Of a stretch of 64,000 nt of DNA, positions 44,407 to 56,024 are shown one piece after another. The notes beneath the pieces were generated by a model, which made no database searches, was not told the origin of the DNA, and was given only the letters and a program-made list of their open reading frames with translations. Source of the stretch: Gerris lacustris (lineage: Eukaryota; Arthropoda; Insecta; Hemiptera; Gerridae); NCBI GenBank assembly GCA_951217055.1, contig OX578277.1:66620388-66684387 (forward strand). The letters run 5' to 3'. Every line of letters starts with the position of its first letter. The stretch's first letter is position 1. Made by a program: the position numbers and the translations under genes.

Positions 44407-46707
44407 CAGGGGTGCCCACCCCCCCTAAGCTCTATGGCGCACCCCCCCCCCAACTTTTTGAGATATGTTAATACATACACGTCTTCTTCGGTTACCTGAC
44501 ATATATTTGTCAGTACATATTTATAAAGTACATTCTCGTTACAAATTGTTTTTAGTTAACCTGAGATTTTATTAAAAATAACAGTTCGTTTCAAAATTAT
44601 TTAAGAGAAAGTAATGCTTTTTGCATTATATGGGTCCACATATTATATGAGGATTGTTCTATTTTTTATCAAACAAATCACAAGAACTAAAACACACAAA
44701 CCTAATACAAAATTCAATTTGAATACAAAAACTTATATCATACCACGTACAAATTCAACTAAAACTACACCTGCCTACAAAATTGCATCTAAACAAATTT
44801 TTAGGAAATTAATATTGGCAGACTCTATACTAATATTAATTAAAAATATGTTACATCCTGATCTTAGTGCATGAAAATGTTACTGAACGTTTCAAAAATC
44901 TTAATGCAAACTTAAAGTGAAGAAAAATCATTATAAAAGTCATAATTTGAATAAAGGACAAAAAAAAACCCAAAAAAGTCTCAGTGTAACAGAAATAAGA
45001 CAAATAAGAGGACAAGTAATTTCTTCTTTGTGATATTGATAAAGCAAATGCATCAATATGATTTCGTTTTTGGAAATTGAAGCTAATACAACTTTTTCCT
45101 GGAGATATGACCATTAAGTTAGAAAGCCATGTGTCTTCCATTGTAGACATTAGCCTGTCGTTGATTATTTTAACTCTGCTCATTGCTCGTCCAGCCCAAC
45201 AGCTAGCAGGGCCGTTAAGACGATTTCCGGGCCCCTGAGCAAGGTAGCATCTGGGTCCCTTTGGACAAATAACGGCGAGGGGTTCGGGGGTCCTCCCCCG
45301 GAGAATTTTTTTAAAATTCAAGTGCAAAAAGATAAGTTTTAAGGATTTCGGAGAGTAAGTTTGTCCATAAAGGAAAATATATTTGGTGGGGATGAATTTT
45401 GAAGTTTAACTAAGACGGGCTACAAAAAACCAAATGATTGAGTTGTTTGGTAGCTGGTGAGTTTAAAAACCCTTCTTTTTAAACTTTGTAAGTGAATAAT
45501 TTAAAAATTTAAAAGCACAATATAAATTGTTTGCTAAAATAGTGAGATTAAGAGGAAGCAAATCAAAATAGTTAAGTAACAGTTTATTAACACAAAAACT
45601 GCATGACAAATAAAATTGTAAAAGTTATTAACATCAGTTGGTTAATATGATTTATCTATGAGTTTCTCTCCTGTAAATTAACATTGACCATATTGAATTA
45701 GAAAAAAACATCACAAAAATCTAAGTTAACTAAATGAAACACAAGAATTCACACTTTCAGACTCATGACATTAGGAATAATTTTAAGTCCATCACAATTA
45801 GTGGTAGCTAGGGCATTGGAGGCCCCTCCAATTGATGAGCAAATAAAATTGCGTTTAGATCTGAATGGGGCCCTCTGATCCCTGATAATGGAATAGAAGT
45901 ATAATTCCAAGTTAGATTTTACTATGCTCTAAAGGGGCCCCCATTGACATTGGTACAAGGATAGTTTGTACAAAGAGATTGGATTTGGGGCTTACCCACA
46001 AAATCGGGCCTATAGTTACGCCACTGACTTCAATATCTTTCTTGCCTTTATGGTTGTAAACAAACCAGGGCCCCCGAAGGCCCAGGCCTCTGACCAATTA
46101 TCCCCCCCCCCCCCCCGGCGTTGTAAAAACACATGCGGACGCAAATAGCAACCATTCAACCTCTTGCATTTTGCACCGCAGCCTCCAGTGCAGACAGTGT
46201 TAGTGGCAGACAAGACGTCAATCAGAACTACCAATTACTCTTGCTCTACTCGGTGCGCGCTCGGTAACTCCCGCCACTTCCTGGAAATATCAAAACTGGC
46301 GTTGCCTCTCTTTCCTTATCTTGGAATCCATAAATTGACACTACGACTACAGCATACGTAGAGACACGATATCATTCTTATTCTTTCTCTTTAGTACTGT
46401 TTTGTAGTTCACTCTTTATTGGTACAAATCTTTAAAATTTAGATAACTAAAAAAAAATATATATTTATTATCACATCCATCCCCCCCCCCCAAAGTGGAA
46501 TAAAGTGATATTTAATACCCCCCCCCCCCCCCTAAGAATTTTAACGACGCAGTCAGCGTCATAACCTCCCTCTGTGGGCACCCCTGAAATAAATAGAATT
46601 TTCATAGAATAAAAAAACGTTTTATTCCTATTAATGAACACATGCCCCCCCCCCCAAATTTCAACGGCGCACTGTGCGCCGTTATACCCCCCTCGTGGGC
46701 ACCCCTG
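44407..46707. mobile_element. hAT element, 2.3 kb, splitting a reverse transcriptase
   Basis: The left end CAGGGGTGCCCACC and right end GTGGGCACCCCTG are inverted repeats. GGGTAAAG at 44399-44406 is repeated as GGTAAAG after the right end, one G short in a G run. The right end motif also occurs at 46576-46588. The interior has no transposase frame and contains a second repeat (45180-46100) plus several C runs (near 44442, 46104, 46481, 46518, 46645). The two halves of the interrupted reverse transcriptase resume in register across it. Confidence 0.85.
45180..46100 (-). repeat. GGCCCC-rich repeat shared with 61230-62640
   Basis: Read on the minus strand, it shares with the right-hand cluster 'acaaccataaaggcaa', 'aatctaacttggaattatac', 'tcaatatggtcaatgttaat' and 'ttagcaaacaatttatatt', in the same order. 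The left edge on the plus strand is CAGGGCCGTTAAG, a hAT-like end, but the partner end is unclear. Open frame 44851-45327 is derived from it. Confidence 0.7.
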
Positions 46708-47045
46708 GGTAAAGGACGGGTTTCAAATTCAAGAAAAATGAATGAAGGCCATATATGAAGACTAAAGTGGCCTATGACAGTATTTGGAAGAAGCTATTCC
46801 AAAAAATGATTGAGTCTGGAATAAAAGGGAACATGTTAGAATGCTTCAAATCCTTTCTTAGCCAGAGAATATCAAGAATTAAGTACCATAATGCAATGCA
46901 AATGAAAAGTCAAAATACAAACTAATTCAAAATGGGCTACCCCAAGGTGGGCTCAGTAGCTGCACCCTCTTTAATATAATGATAAATAGTCTATTTAAGG
47001 AGATATTAAAGGTGTAAGGGGTTAGAAGCCTACTTTTTGCTGACA
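46708..47045 (+). pseudogene. non-LTR reverse transcriptase, 3' part, decayed
   Basis: After the hAT element the reading gives KDGFQIQEK, then a VAYDSIWKKL block (the catalytic A-motif region, with the first Asp visible), FLSQRISRIKYHN, NGLPQGG (the B-motif region), and TLFNIMINSLF, ending in a stop near 47019 before a broken FAD-like C motif. It is one element with 44075-44406. Clade is uncertain (Jockey- or RTE-like). Confidence 0.8.
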
Positions 47046-47049
47046 AACG

Positions 47050-47710
47050 TTTTTGGTAACGCTTGTGTAACGCTTTTTAGAGTCATTTTTTGGTAATGCT
47101 TGTGTAACGCTTTTTGGTGTCTTTTTTGGTATCGCTTTTCGAGTTTGTGTGCCAAAGTAAAGACATGAAAATGTCAAAAAATTTGAGTGTGCAGATTCTT
47201 GCGTTTGAACATTAGGAATTAAATTGAATATATAAGTTGTGCACGAAGAAAGAAAGTACTTTTCTTCTTTTCCAGTTTATTAAGAAGTAATCTTTTAGCT
47301 TCTTCACCCATATTTTTATAATAAATGCAACAAATTATAGTATAACCAAAATAAAAAAATAATAAAGTAAAAAATAAATCTTATGTATGTAAGTTTATTA
47401 GGAATAAAATTCTAAGTGTTGTGGCGTTTGTCCGGTGCTAACCGGAGCAGTAGAATAAAAGATGTAATTGGAGGGGGGACGGGGACGCCGCTGGGGCGCG
47501 CGAGTGACTGCTGGAGCGAGAATCGAAGAGAGTGAGACGTGGGGCAGGTAACCGATCGGGAGGGGATGGGTGGGTAGGCCACACCGAGCACGGTAGTGCT
47601 CGGCCACTCCTATATCCTCTTAACTTTTTGGTGTCGATTTTTAGTAACACTTTTCGAGTTTATGTGCCATTGCCAAGACATGAAAATGTCAATAATAATT
47701 TAATAGCTAC
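47050..47710. repeat. direct repeats flanking a GC-rich segment
   Basis: 'taacgctttttggtgtc', 'cttttcgagtttgtgtgcc' and 'agacatgaaaatgtcaa' occur at 47100-47185 and again, diverged, at 47625-47695. Between them, 47420-47600 is distinctly GC-rich (for example 'gggacggggacgccgctggg'), unlike everything nearby. The overlapping open frames on both strands have no recognisable domain. It could be a transposon end, an LTR remnant or a fragment of other origin. Confidence 0.5.
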
Positions 47711-48964
47711 TGCGGGTGGTTAAGCTTCTTATAGGAGTGTAGTTATAGTTATAGTGTAGTCATATACCTAGGTTTATCTCGGAAGGTGAGCTTTGTACCA
47801 AATTCCCCCACTCTACCCCATACTACCCTCTTCCACTTATCTTCAACTATGACATTCATCATGATTAATAAATTTCTTAATATTAAGTATTTTTTTGCAA
47901 TACGCTCGCTTAAATGATAGAGCCACGCGATGCCTAGTAATCTTTATTTGAATTCAACTGTATACCTATATAATAGTTTTTGTATTTTACAATTCCATGT
48001 ATTAATGTACAATAATTATTGTGAAGGCCACAGGCCAAGTTCAAAGGATGTCTCTAGTCTGAACCAGAACGCCTTATAAGCAGCGCGGGTTTAGTAAGCT
48101 TTCTCTGAAATGCCGTTAAGCATCACTAAGATAACTAACTACCTATGTATAGATTATCTTAATAGATATCTATAATAGATATACAGTATACAGGATGTCC
48201 CAGCTAATATGGAGCAGCGAAATATCTCTAGAACCATGATAGATAAAAAGATGCGGGTTTCAGGGTTCGATAATGGCTATAATTGCGCTTCCAGAAAAAA
48301 TTCTAAACATTTTCTGTGTTTAGCAAAATTGTGTGCATTTTACATAATATAAAAAGTGAATAGGAAGCAATATTTTTAGACTAGATTTGGATTCAACGGC
48401 TAAAAATAAAAATGTTTTACTCTTAAATTTTTTTCGCTCCAAGCATTAGTTTTCTGTACGGAGAGTACTGAAACTGCTGAAATTGAAACTTTGTCCATTT
48501 TACAGCTAAACTAGTGGATTTAGGAAAAAATTTAAGAAACAAAAAGTACTTATTTCTTGCCGTAAAATCCAAATCTATTCTTAAAAATATGCATTATTGG
48601 TATTTTTTTTTTCACGTTTTGAGCCCTGCTGAACATTTTTTTTTTTGGCAAAAAAGTTACAAATAAGGTGTATTTTAGAGAGGATTTGGAATCTATGATT
48701 AAAAATAAGAATTTTGTGCTTTGAATTTTTTTTACAAAACTGTTATGGTAAGTTAATATTCGTTGGCCTAACTTAACTTAACTAATAGTCAAAAAAGTAT
48801 AATAAATTGGGAGATTTTTTTTAACTCTTGAAATTCTTTTTAATTTGAGTTTACCTATATTAATATATATGGTTAGGTTTTAATGAATAGGCCGATAAAA
48901 CTCACACTTTTTATTGAATTTTGTATATTTGTGGAACCTTTTTTAAAAACTTTTAAATATAAAA
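47711..48964. other. AT-rich DNA with old repeat fragments
   Basis: 'aggatgtcccagctaatatg' followed by 'gaaatatctctagaaccatg' (48190-48240) is typical repeat wording, but its ends are unclear. No gene is supported. Confidence 0.4.
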
Positions 48965-49290
48965 TGTATAGTTCAGGAGATAACGTGCAAAAGAATGTTT
49001 GACTAACATCAAGTTTAAAATTTTGGTGCCTGTAAAATATATGTGGTGGGCTAAGCTCGTCAGTTTGGAAATAGGCCATGTCCCGGCCATTTTGGTGAAC
49101 AATGTGATTTTTTATGATCCTCAGTAGTCAGTACAAAATAAGTTAATAGACCAAAAATCAAGTTGATATTAGCTTGTCACTTGATAGGTAACCACTCCTA
49201 TTTGGAGTAATAATTGAATAACTAATCTATCAAGTGACAAGCTAAAATCAACTTGATATTTGGTCTATTAACTAACTTAGTATTCAGGTC
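48965..49290. repeat. family R3 copy with internal inverted repeat
   Basis: 'caggagataacgtgcaaaag' starts the R3 arm. At the other end 49143-49189 is inverted against about 49227-49273 ('tcaagttgatattagcttgt' and its reverse complement with small changes). The single-copy version of that arm is at about 4338-4388. Confidence 0.7.
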
Positions 49291-49299
49291 AGGATCGTA

Positions 49300-50240
49300 C
49301 TCAAATTCAAGAAATACTCCTTACAATATAAGTACTGTGTCAAAGGCGCTGAGCGGCAAGCTATATCAATTTATTGCCTATATCTGAGCCCCCCCTCCCT
49401 AAGCCTGCGGCCCTGGGCTTCGGCCTAGTGGTAAATCCGGCGCTGTCGTTTTTACTGCGGACTCAAAAGTAGGCAGAAAATGAAATGCCTAGAGTAAATA
49501 ATCTGTAGTACATTTCGGGTGTTGATGTGTCACATCATAACTTGAAATAAAGTTATTGCAGCTTTTCTACCTCCATATTTCTAACTTTTTTTAGCTGAGG
49601 CTATTTTATTATTTATTTTTTTTTTATGTTTAGGGTTTGTCCCTTTACTTATTTTTTTTATGTCCGTCATTATTTGCGTAATAAACGTGATATAACGAAC
49701 ACATAAGTTCTCTGAGTGATCAAATTTATGCTAATGACAATTAACTACTTTTGAATATTACATTATCAGTTGTTAGTAACACTATGTAAATTTCCTTACT
49801 TTACTGTTTCGGTTGATAAAGTGTGTGTAATATCAGGTGATTTTACTTACAAATTTAAATTAGAATGGAAATAACATGTACTCCTTTATAAATAAAATAT
49901 GATGTAGAATTGAATTTGCTCAAACCGGTTATATTCTTTCCCTTGCTAGTAATAAAATAATTAATATGCTGGTAAAGAAATAATAAATGTTAATATAATT
50001 TATTTATAATTAATTATAAAAAATAAAGTTGCTTTCCCGGCTTTTAATAAGCATCATGACTATCTTGTATCTTGTATTAACATAATTGCAACACCCTAAC
50101 TAAAAACATCTTTTGTTGGTTTTCCTTCGATTTCGTTTAGTTATACTTTGTTAGTTTTTTATTTAGACCGTTAAATCTTCTGGAGAATAAAGGTTAGACA
50201 AGGAGGTATATTGTAAAGTGAGGTAAGGCAAACTGTAGAG
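49300..50240. other. AT-rich DNA, one GC-rich repeat scrap
   Basis: Around 49388-49445 a GC-rich scrap ('gcctgcggccctgggcttcg') resembles the end of a hAT-type element. Nothing else was recognised. Confidence 0.4.
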
Positions 50241-50470
50241 TCAGTTGAGCCCGGTTGATTCCGAGCCGAGTAATGCTAGTTATAAGTGGGTCAGGTGGCC
50301 TAGTTGGCGTGTGGGTGACCCAGTGTCCTTGGCCCAGCCCCTCTACTTGGGGGCACGTGGATCTATAACATCATTCCAGCCGCCTCCACGTGAACCGCCT
50401 CCAACAAGCTACCGCCATCCTCATATTCGAACCCCTCTCGGCTTCTAAATATCTCTTCAAATCCTCTTTT
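50240..50470 (+). repeat. possible SINE fragment
   Basis: 'gtggcctagttggcgtg' at about 50293 is A-box-like, and 'atattcgaacccctc' at about 50424 is B-box-like, but the spacing is too long for an intact tRNA. The stretch is GC-richer than its flanks. The 67-codon open frame here has no recognisable domain. Confidence 0.4.
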
Positions 50471-50756
50471 ACAAAGATTGCTTTACCTTTTTATTAACTT
50501 AATATTTTCTTTAGTTTTTTGTAGGAAGTGCGTCACTGAAGAAACGTCACTAGTAAAGTCAGCTCAGTGGCAATCAAGGCATGAATAAAGCCACGGCTTC
50601 TAATAGCTGTTTACCCTTTTTCTAGTTCTAAACGCTCAAGATTTGAAGGTTTATGTTCTTTTTACTATGAAATAAATAAATATGTGCCATCACTTGGCAA
50701 CACATCTAAGGCAACTTAAAAGTCTATTAACGTGAAAAGAAATCACTATATTATTA

Positions 50757-52388
50757 TCTACATATATAAAACGAAGAGTGACAGTGACTGATTGACTGAC
50801 TGATCACTAATTCTCCTACTTCCCATTGGCATAGAGATTTGACATTTGATTCATAGATAGAGTGTACCATAAATAGAAAAGTGCGGCCATTATGATTTCG
50901 ATATATGGCCACCATATTGAATTATAGCCGCCATCTTGGATTTAATCACACTATATTCTCACAGCTTCCAGTGGACCTAGAGATCTGAAATTTGTTAGCT
51001 TAAAAAGAAAATTAAAGGTCACACACACATACGGCACCAACACTTCAACATATGGCCGCCATCTTGGATTTAATCAGATACCATTATCTTAGCTTCCAGT
51101 GGACTTGGAGATCTGAAATTTGGTACATAGACTTATAGTAGCTAGAGAAGAAAACTAAAGGTACTTTCACTTCAACAAATGGTCGCCATATTAAATTATA
51201 ACCACCATATTGGATTTTATAACACTCTATTGTTCAGCTTCCATTGGAACTAGAGATCTGAAATTTGTTACATAGACTTATGGTTATGGTAGCTAAAGAA
51301 GGAAATTGAAGGTACTATCACTTCAACATATGGCCGCCATCTTGAATTTAATCTGATACTATTATCTTAGCTGCCAGAGGACTTATGATATATAATATTG
51401 AAAATCTCTTGAAGAGTAGACCAATAATAATTGTTGTCATGTAAAGTGGTCAATTTTTTAAGGGAGGGGCATTGTTTTTTGATATTTCAATTTGACATAT
51501 CAATTAAACATTTTACTTTTAAATTGTTAAACTACAAAATAAAATAAAAATAAAAACCATAACAAACAACTTTTTGACACACGTAAACAAAACATTTTAC
51601 TTTTAAAATTTTTAACTATACAACAAAAATAAATTACAAAAAAAAAAACCAGTTATGCACCATGACTTAATGAGCTAATATTAAAAAAAATCTGCGTATT
51701 ATTGGCTTATGATAATATAGCAAACATTTTGGTTTAGAATTTGGATGGGTGAAAAAAAAAAAAAAAATGGTACACAGGGGTACGGGGTACAAAAGTCAAA
51801 ATAGTATTTACCCTTCAAGATGCATGTCGTTGGAAAGCTCTTTAAGAGTACAGTAATTGTTGTTATGTACCTACACTTTTGTCATATTTTCATATAAGAG
51901 GGGGTAAAATTAAAAAACCATGTTTTAATGCTATTTTTGACCCTAAATGGTCAAAATTTGACCTGTAAATGGACTCCAAAAATTCTGGCCAACGAACTCG
52001 TCCTTTCATTTGATTATTGACATTTTAAAATTTGTTTGAAATTTTTAAGTGCATCCTAAGGGGAGATATCGTCTGGAGTGACACATATAAACATACATAC
52101 ATATATACATACATATAATATACATACATACATATATACATAAAAAAGTGTTAAATTTTAGGAATCGATTCAGAATGGTCTAAAACGGATTTCTGTGGAG
52201 AACATTTTCAAAAATTCGCATTACAAAAAATGTTGAAGCCATTGCAATAGCTTAATTTTCTTCGAAAATTCGCTAAAAATTAATACCAGCACTATAAACG
52301 AACCAGTGCAACACAAGAACCTGGCATATACCTACCAGGCCACTAGACGGATGCAGGCCGACCGTATAGGTCAGCCGAGAACGACTAG
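50757..52388 (+). mobile_element. non-autonomous Helitron, 1632 bp
   Basis: The 5' end is TCTACATATATAAAACG and the 3' end is a hairpin (GGCCGACC / GGTCAGCC, loop gtata, at about 52356-52376) followed eight bases later by CTAG at 52385-52388. It sits between A (50756) and T (52389), as Helitrons do, with no inverted ends or target duplication. The interior holds tandem repeats (50915-51370), a segment shared with 9262-9670, and CATA microsatellite. No Rep/helicase frame is present. Confidence 0.8.
50915..51370. repeat. tandem repeats inside the Helitron
   Basis: Three to four diverged units, roughly 125-150 bp each, contain 'atggccgccatcttggattt', 'agcttccagtggac' and 'agagatctgaaatttgttag' in the same order. 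Confidence 0.75.
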
Positions 52389-52900
52389 TATAGTTATACA
52401 TGTAACACATACAGACATACTAAACATTTTGTTATTAAGTGGGTAAATCATATATTTTATGGTTTCAAAATTAATTACTCAAACGATGCCATAATTTCTC
52501 TGGTAATTCATGTTGCAAAAATTACCAAGTTTAATTGATGAAAGAATCTTACAAATAAATTCATATTAATTATATATATACAATTTAGAATGCCTCTTCT
52601 CTTTTATAGTACATTGGGTACACCAAAAAAAGCTGCACTTTTTGTGGTCATAGTTGATGGCCAGAGGTAACTTTTCAGATAGGGAGCCACTTCAATCCGT
52701 GTAGAACACCAAAATGGCGGCCAGTAAATATGGCGGTCATTAGCCGCCGTATTGACGCACTAAATGTTTCTATATCTCATCTCCTTATATTTCGAATTTC
52801 TTTTTTTTGTTTTAAAGAAGAAACTTTATTGTCCTTATACATTTATCTCTACTCCTAAAAGGTTCAGCACAATTTTCAAAAAAATCAAATAATTTTTAAT

Positions 52901-53403
52901 TTTTAGGAGTTCTCAAAATCGGTTTTTTGTGAATATCTCATTAAAGGTCACAGTCACAAAAAATCATATGGTATTAAACTTGTAGCTTGAAAAATTACCT
53001 ACAAAAAAGATATTATCACTCTTATTGATAGGAGTAACCAATTTAGAGATATCTCGATTCACAGAGTTTAACGAACAGAATGCACTCCTGATACATCTGT
53101 ATAAAGGGTGTGGCAAAAGTTCGGCAACGGCTAATTATCTCCGTTAATATTCAAGACATATAACTGCGGTTTGTTGTAATCTTCATCATGCATACAATTT
53201 TTTTTTTTTGGGTACCATTTTCCCGCCATTTTGGTTGCCGCCATATTGGATTCAACTATAAAATTTAAAATTGGAACCCCTATACTGTAATACATATTTG
53301 AAAAGGCCTTGAAAAAAGAAAACATTTGCCGCAAACCAGAGCTTTTTATCTTTCGCCGTTTTAAAATGGCGGCCAGTTGAAATTACAAAATTGATATTGT
53401 TGA
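52901..53403. repeat. left arm of an inverted repeat (partner 56025-56530)
   Basis: About 505 bp closely match the reverse complement of 56025-56530. Each arm encodes a similar ~67-codon frame (53131-53334 minus, 56091-56297 plus), which follows from the shared sequence and is not evidence for a gene. A further partial copy in the same direction as the left arm is at about 55650-55755. The arms flank the Ty3/gypsy remnant. Confidence 0.85.
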
Positions 53404-53429
53404 CATTATAATGAAGGTTTAAGACAGGT

Positions 53430-54893
53430 GTGAACTGTCAGTATATAATAGTTTCTATCATTGAGCAAAATAACCATCAAATGTATGCTCTTATTGACTC
53501 TGGCAGCAGTGAGTGCTTAATCAAGGCATCTGTGGCACTAAGACTGCAAAGTTGTATTGAATTTAAGTCGGAGATTGAAATTCTGGGATTTGGGGATGAG
53601 GCAAGAACTAGGACGCTGGGTACAGTTCCCTAGATATCACATTTATGTGGATATGGATTTTTAGTTAGGGAGATCAAAGCCTATGTTGTACCATATGCTT
53701 TCCAGCCCTACGATTTAATTGTTGGTCGTGCTTGGACCGAGTCACCTGGTGTTAGCTTTATAAAGACAAATGGTAAACTTACGATTGGACATGGACATGC
53801 TGAAGAGTTTCCTGTCAGTACGATGGATATTAGCGATAAGCTCACAGAAAATCTGGAGGTAGTAGGGGATGTGAATGTTCCCTCTGGAACGACTTGCATA
53901 GTAGATGGTAAAGTTAATTGCCATCACATACATGTGCCTGTAAGAAATGAAGGAAAAGAAGACAAACTTTTAAAATCTGGTACTATAGTGGTTAGAAACG
54001 TGGAGGCGAGCAAAGGGATCAGCAATAGAGGCTTAGAGTCAAGGAAAGCAATTCTGGAGGAAGAAGTGATGACCGGCCCCGTAAACCCAATGCAGAAGTT
54101 GGAACTGATGGAAATATTAAATAATTACAGGGAGTGTTTTTCCAAAAGTCTATCTGATTTAGAATACACTCACCTTACGGAGATGGACGTAAAAATTAAA
54201 CCAGGTGCTGCACTAGTGTCCTCTGTCCCCTACAAGGCTTCGTGGCCTGAACGTACTGAGATCAGTAAGATTGTGGACGAATGGAGAAATGAAGGTATAG
54301 TGGAGGATACTGAATCATCATTTGCCAGTCCAGTGTTGTTAGTGAAGAAGAAGACTGGAGGGTCGAGGCTTGTAGTTGATTTCCGTAAGTTAAAAATCAT
54401 CACAGTACGACAGCCGTATCCACTACCGCAAATAGATGACCTACTTGAAAAACTATCCGGTTCAACCTTGTTCGCTGTCTTAGACTTAGCACATGGGTAT
54501 TTACGGGTGCATTATCTAAAGAGGCTAGGGAGAAGACGGCATTCATCACCCCTGATGACACAGGCCAATTCATAAGGATGGTTTTGGACTTACTAATGCC
54601 TCTATGAATTTGCTAGGCTGATGAATAAGGCTCTTGGAACTTTGAGAAATAAAGTAGTAAACTCTGCTATTTTGATGACCTCATTATTACTGCTACATCT
54701 TGGAATGAAATGCTGGAAAAGTTGGAGAAAGTCTTGCAGGCGTTGTCTTCGGCAAACTTAACGTTAAAGCTGAAAAAGTGCGTCTTCGGGACCAATAAGA
54801 TTGACTACTTAGGGTTTGTAGCATCAAAGGATGGGATTTAACCAGGTCAGCGGAAAGTCGAAGCAATTTCAGATTTTGCCCCACCTAAATGTT
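53430..54893 (+). pseudogene. Ty3/gypsy-type pol remnant (protease and RT)
   Basis: This is an LTR-retrotransposon remnant. An aspartic-protease motif (ALIDSGSS, about 53484-53507) is followed by a spacer, then the reverse transcriptase starts (FASPVLLVKKK, VVDFRKLK, YPLPQIDDLL). A stop at 53630 separates the protease from the 53823-54575 frame. The frame breaks again after the first catalytic block (FAVLDLAHGY). Beyond 54575 the RT continues in shifted frames with FGLTN-like and YFDD motifs (about 54665-54680) and a LGF-like block, ending near 54893. RNase H, integrase and LTRs were not found. The element is dead and sits between inverted repeats that do not belong to it. Confidence 0.85.
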
Positions 54894-55176
54894 AAAATTC
54901 GATGTTTTTATAAGTCTGCCAAAACAGATTCAAGGAATGTATCTTCCGTGATTTTTTTCTTTTTTTTTTGGTATTAATTTGTCTGTTGTGTTGTAAAGAT
55001 GTGCTCTGTGAAATAAAACCATAAAATAACTTAAATACTGTCTTATATTTAATAATACTACCAAGAGGTTATGATGCCCAGTAAGTTAAATATCGTTAAA
55101 GTGTGCCAGTTGAATTTAATTATTAAAATAAGTGAAAAGTTAATTTGAGTATTCTTCAATTGATCCCTTTAATTGT

Positions 55177-55577
55177 AAATTCTTCTAGTATGTGGTCTAT
55201 AGGGATTATAATAATTAAAAAAAAAAAACAATTTTTTAATTATATTTTTTCATTTTGGCTATATTTCGCCCAAACCTGGGCATCTTCACGCCTTAGCTGA
55301 ATATTTCATGTGATGTGGATGTGATACCTAAATATATTACAATGAATGTGGATTTTAACAAACTTTGAGTAACTATCTCACTCATTGTTCAATAGTTTCT
55401 CTTTATCATATCCACATTCCACATCACATGAAATATTCAGCTAAGGCGTGAAGATGCCCAGGTTTGGGCGAAATATAGCCAAAATGAAAAAATATAATTA
55501 AAAAATTGTTTTTTGTTTATCCATTTTTGTTTTTTTTAATTATTATAATCCCTATAGACCACATACTAGAAGAATTT
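55177..55577. mobile_element. 401-bp inverted-repeat element with hammerhead-like hairpins in both arms
   Basis: The left arm from AAATTCTTCTAGTATGTGG mirrors the right arm ending CCACATACTAGAAGAATTT, each about 150-170 nt. The spacer (about 55328-55407) is unique. Each arm carries a reverse/forward copy of a hairpin of the ribozyme-like type: 55450-55473 on plus, and about 55267-55289 on minus. No coding capacity. Possibly two Penelope-type terminal repeats head to head, or a MITE. Confidence 0.8.
55450..55473 (+). ncRNA. hammerhead-core-like hairpin (copy d)
   Basis: GTGAAGAT, then the stem GCCC/GGGC (55456-55459 with 55466-55469) with loop AGGTTT, then GAAA (55470-55473). The mirrored copy is in the left arm of the same element. 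Confidence 0.4.
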
Positions 55578-56024
55578 TGAAAAGTTAATGTTTTTTGTTT
55601 GTTAAAATTGCACGTGATTTTTTCTTGTTGTACATTGAACGGTTTCTGAAAACAAAATGGCTGAAAATAGAAAACATTTGCCGCAAACCAGAGCTTTTTA
55701 TCTTTTGCCGTTTCAACATGGCGGCCAGTTGAAATTACAAAATTGACATTTTCAATTCTTGCTGCTAAAATTAGGCTTTAATAGAAAAAAAATAATAGTA
55801 AAATTATCCTATTTCAACTCAAAATTCATAGTTGGTTTCAAAAAATATTTTAATAACATTTTAGGTTGGGGAAGTAAAATTACTATGTATGTTGCTATAA
55901 CTACCGAATAAAATTAAAAGTTTGGAAAAAATAGCGTTGATATTTTATTTTTTACCCTAAATAAGACAAACTTACTTTTGCATTTTTTCCCTTAAATCTT
56001 TACTTAGACCGTAATTAAACGTCA

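Noticed and set aside
47398..47723. Overlapping GC-rich open frames as genes
   Set aside because: Three overlapping frames on both strands, proline/arginine-rich and without a known domain, are expected by chance in a GC-rich patch.
50915..51370. CRISPR-like array
   Set aside because: The repeats are diverged, long and unevenly spaced, lie within a Helitron, and the genome is eukaryotic.
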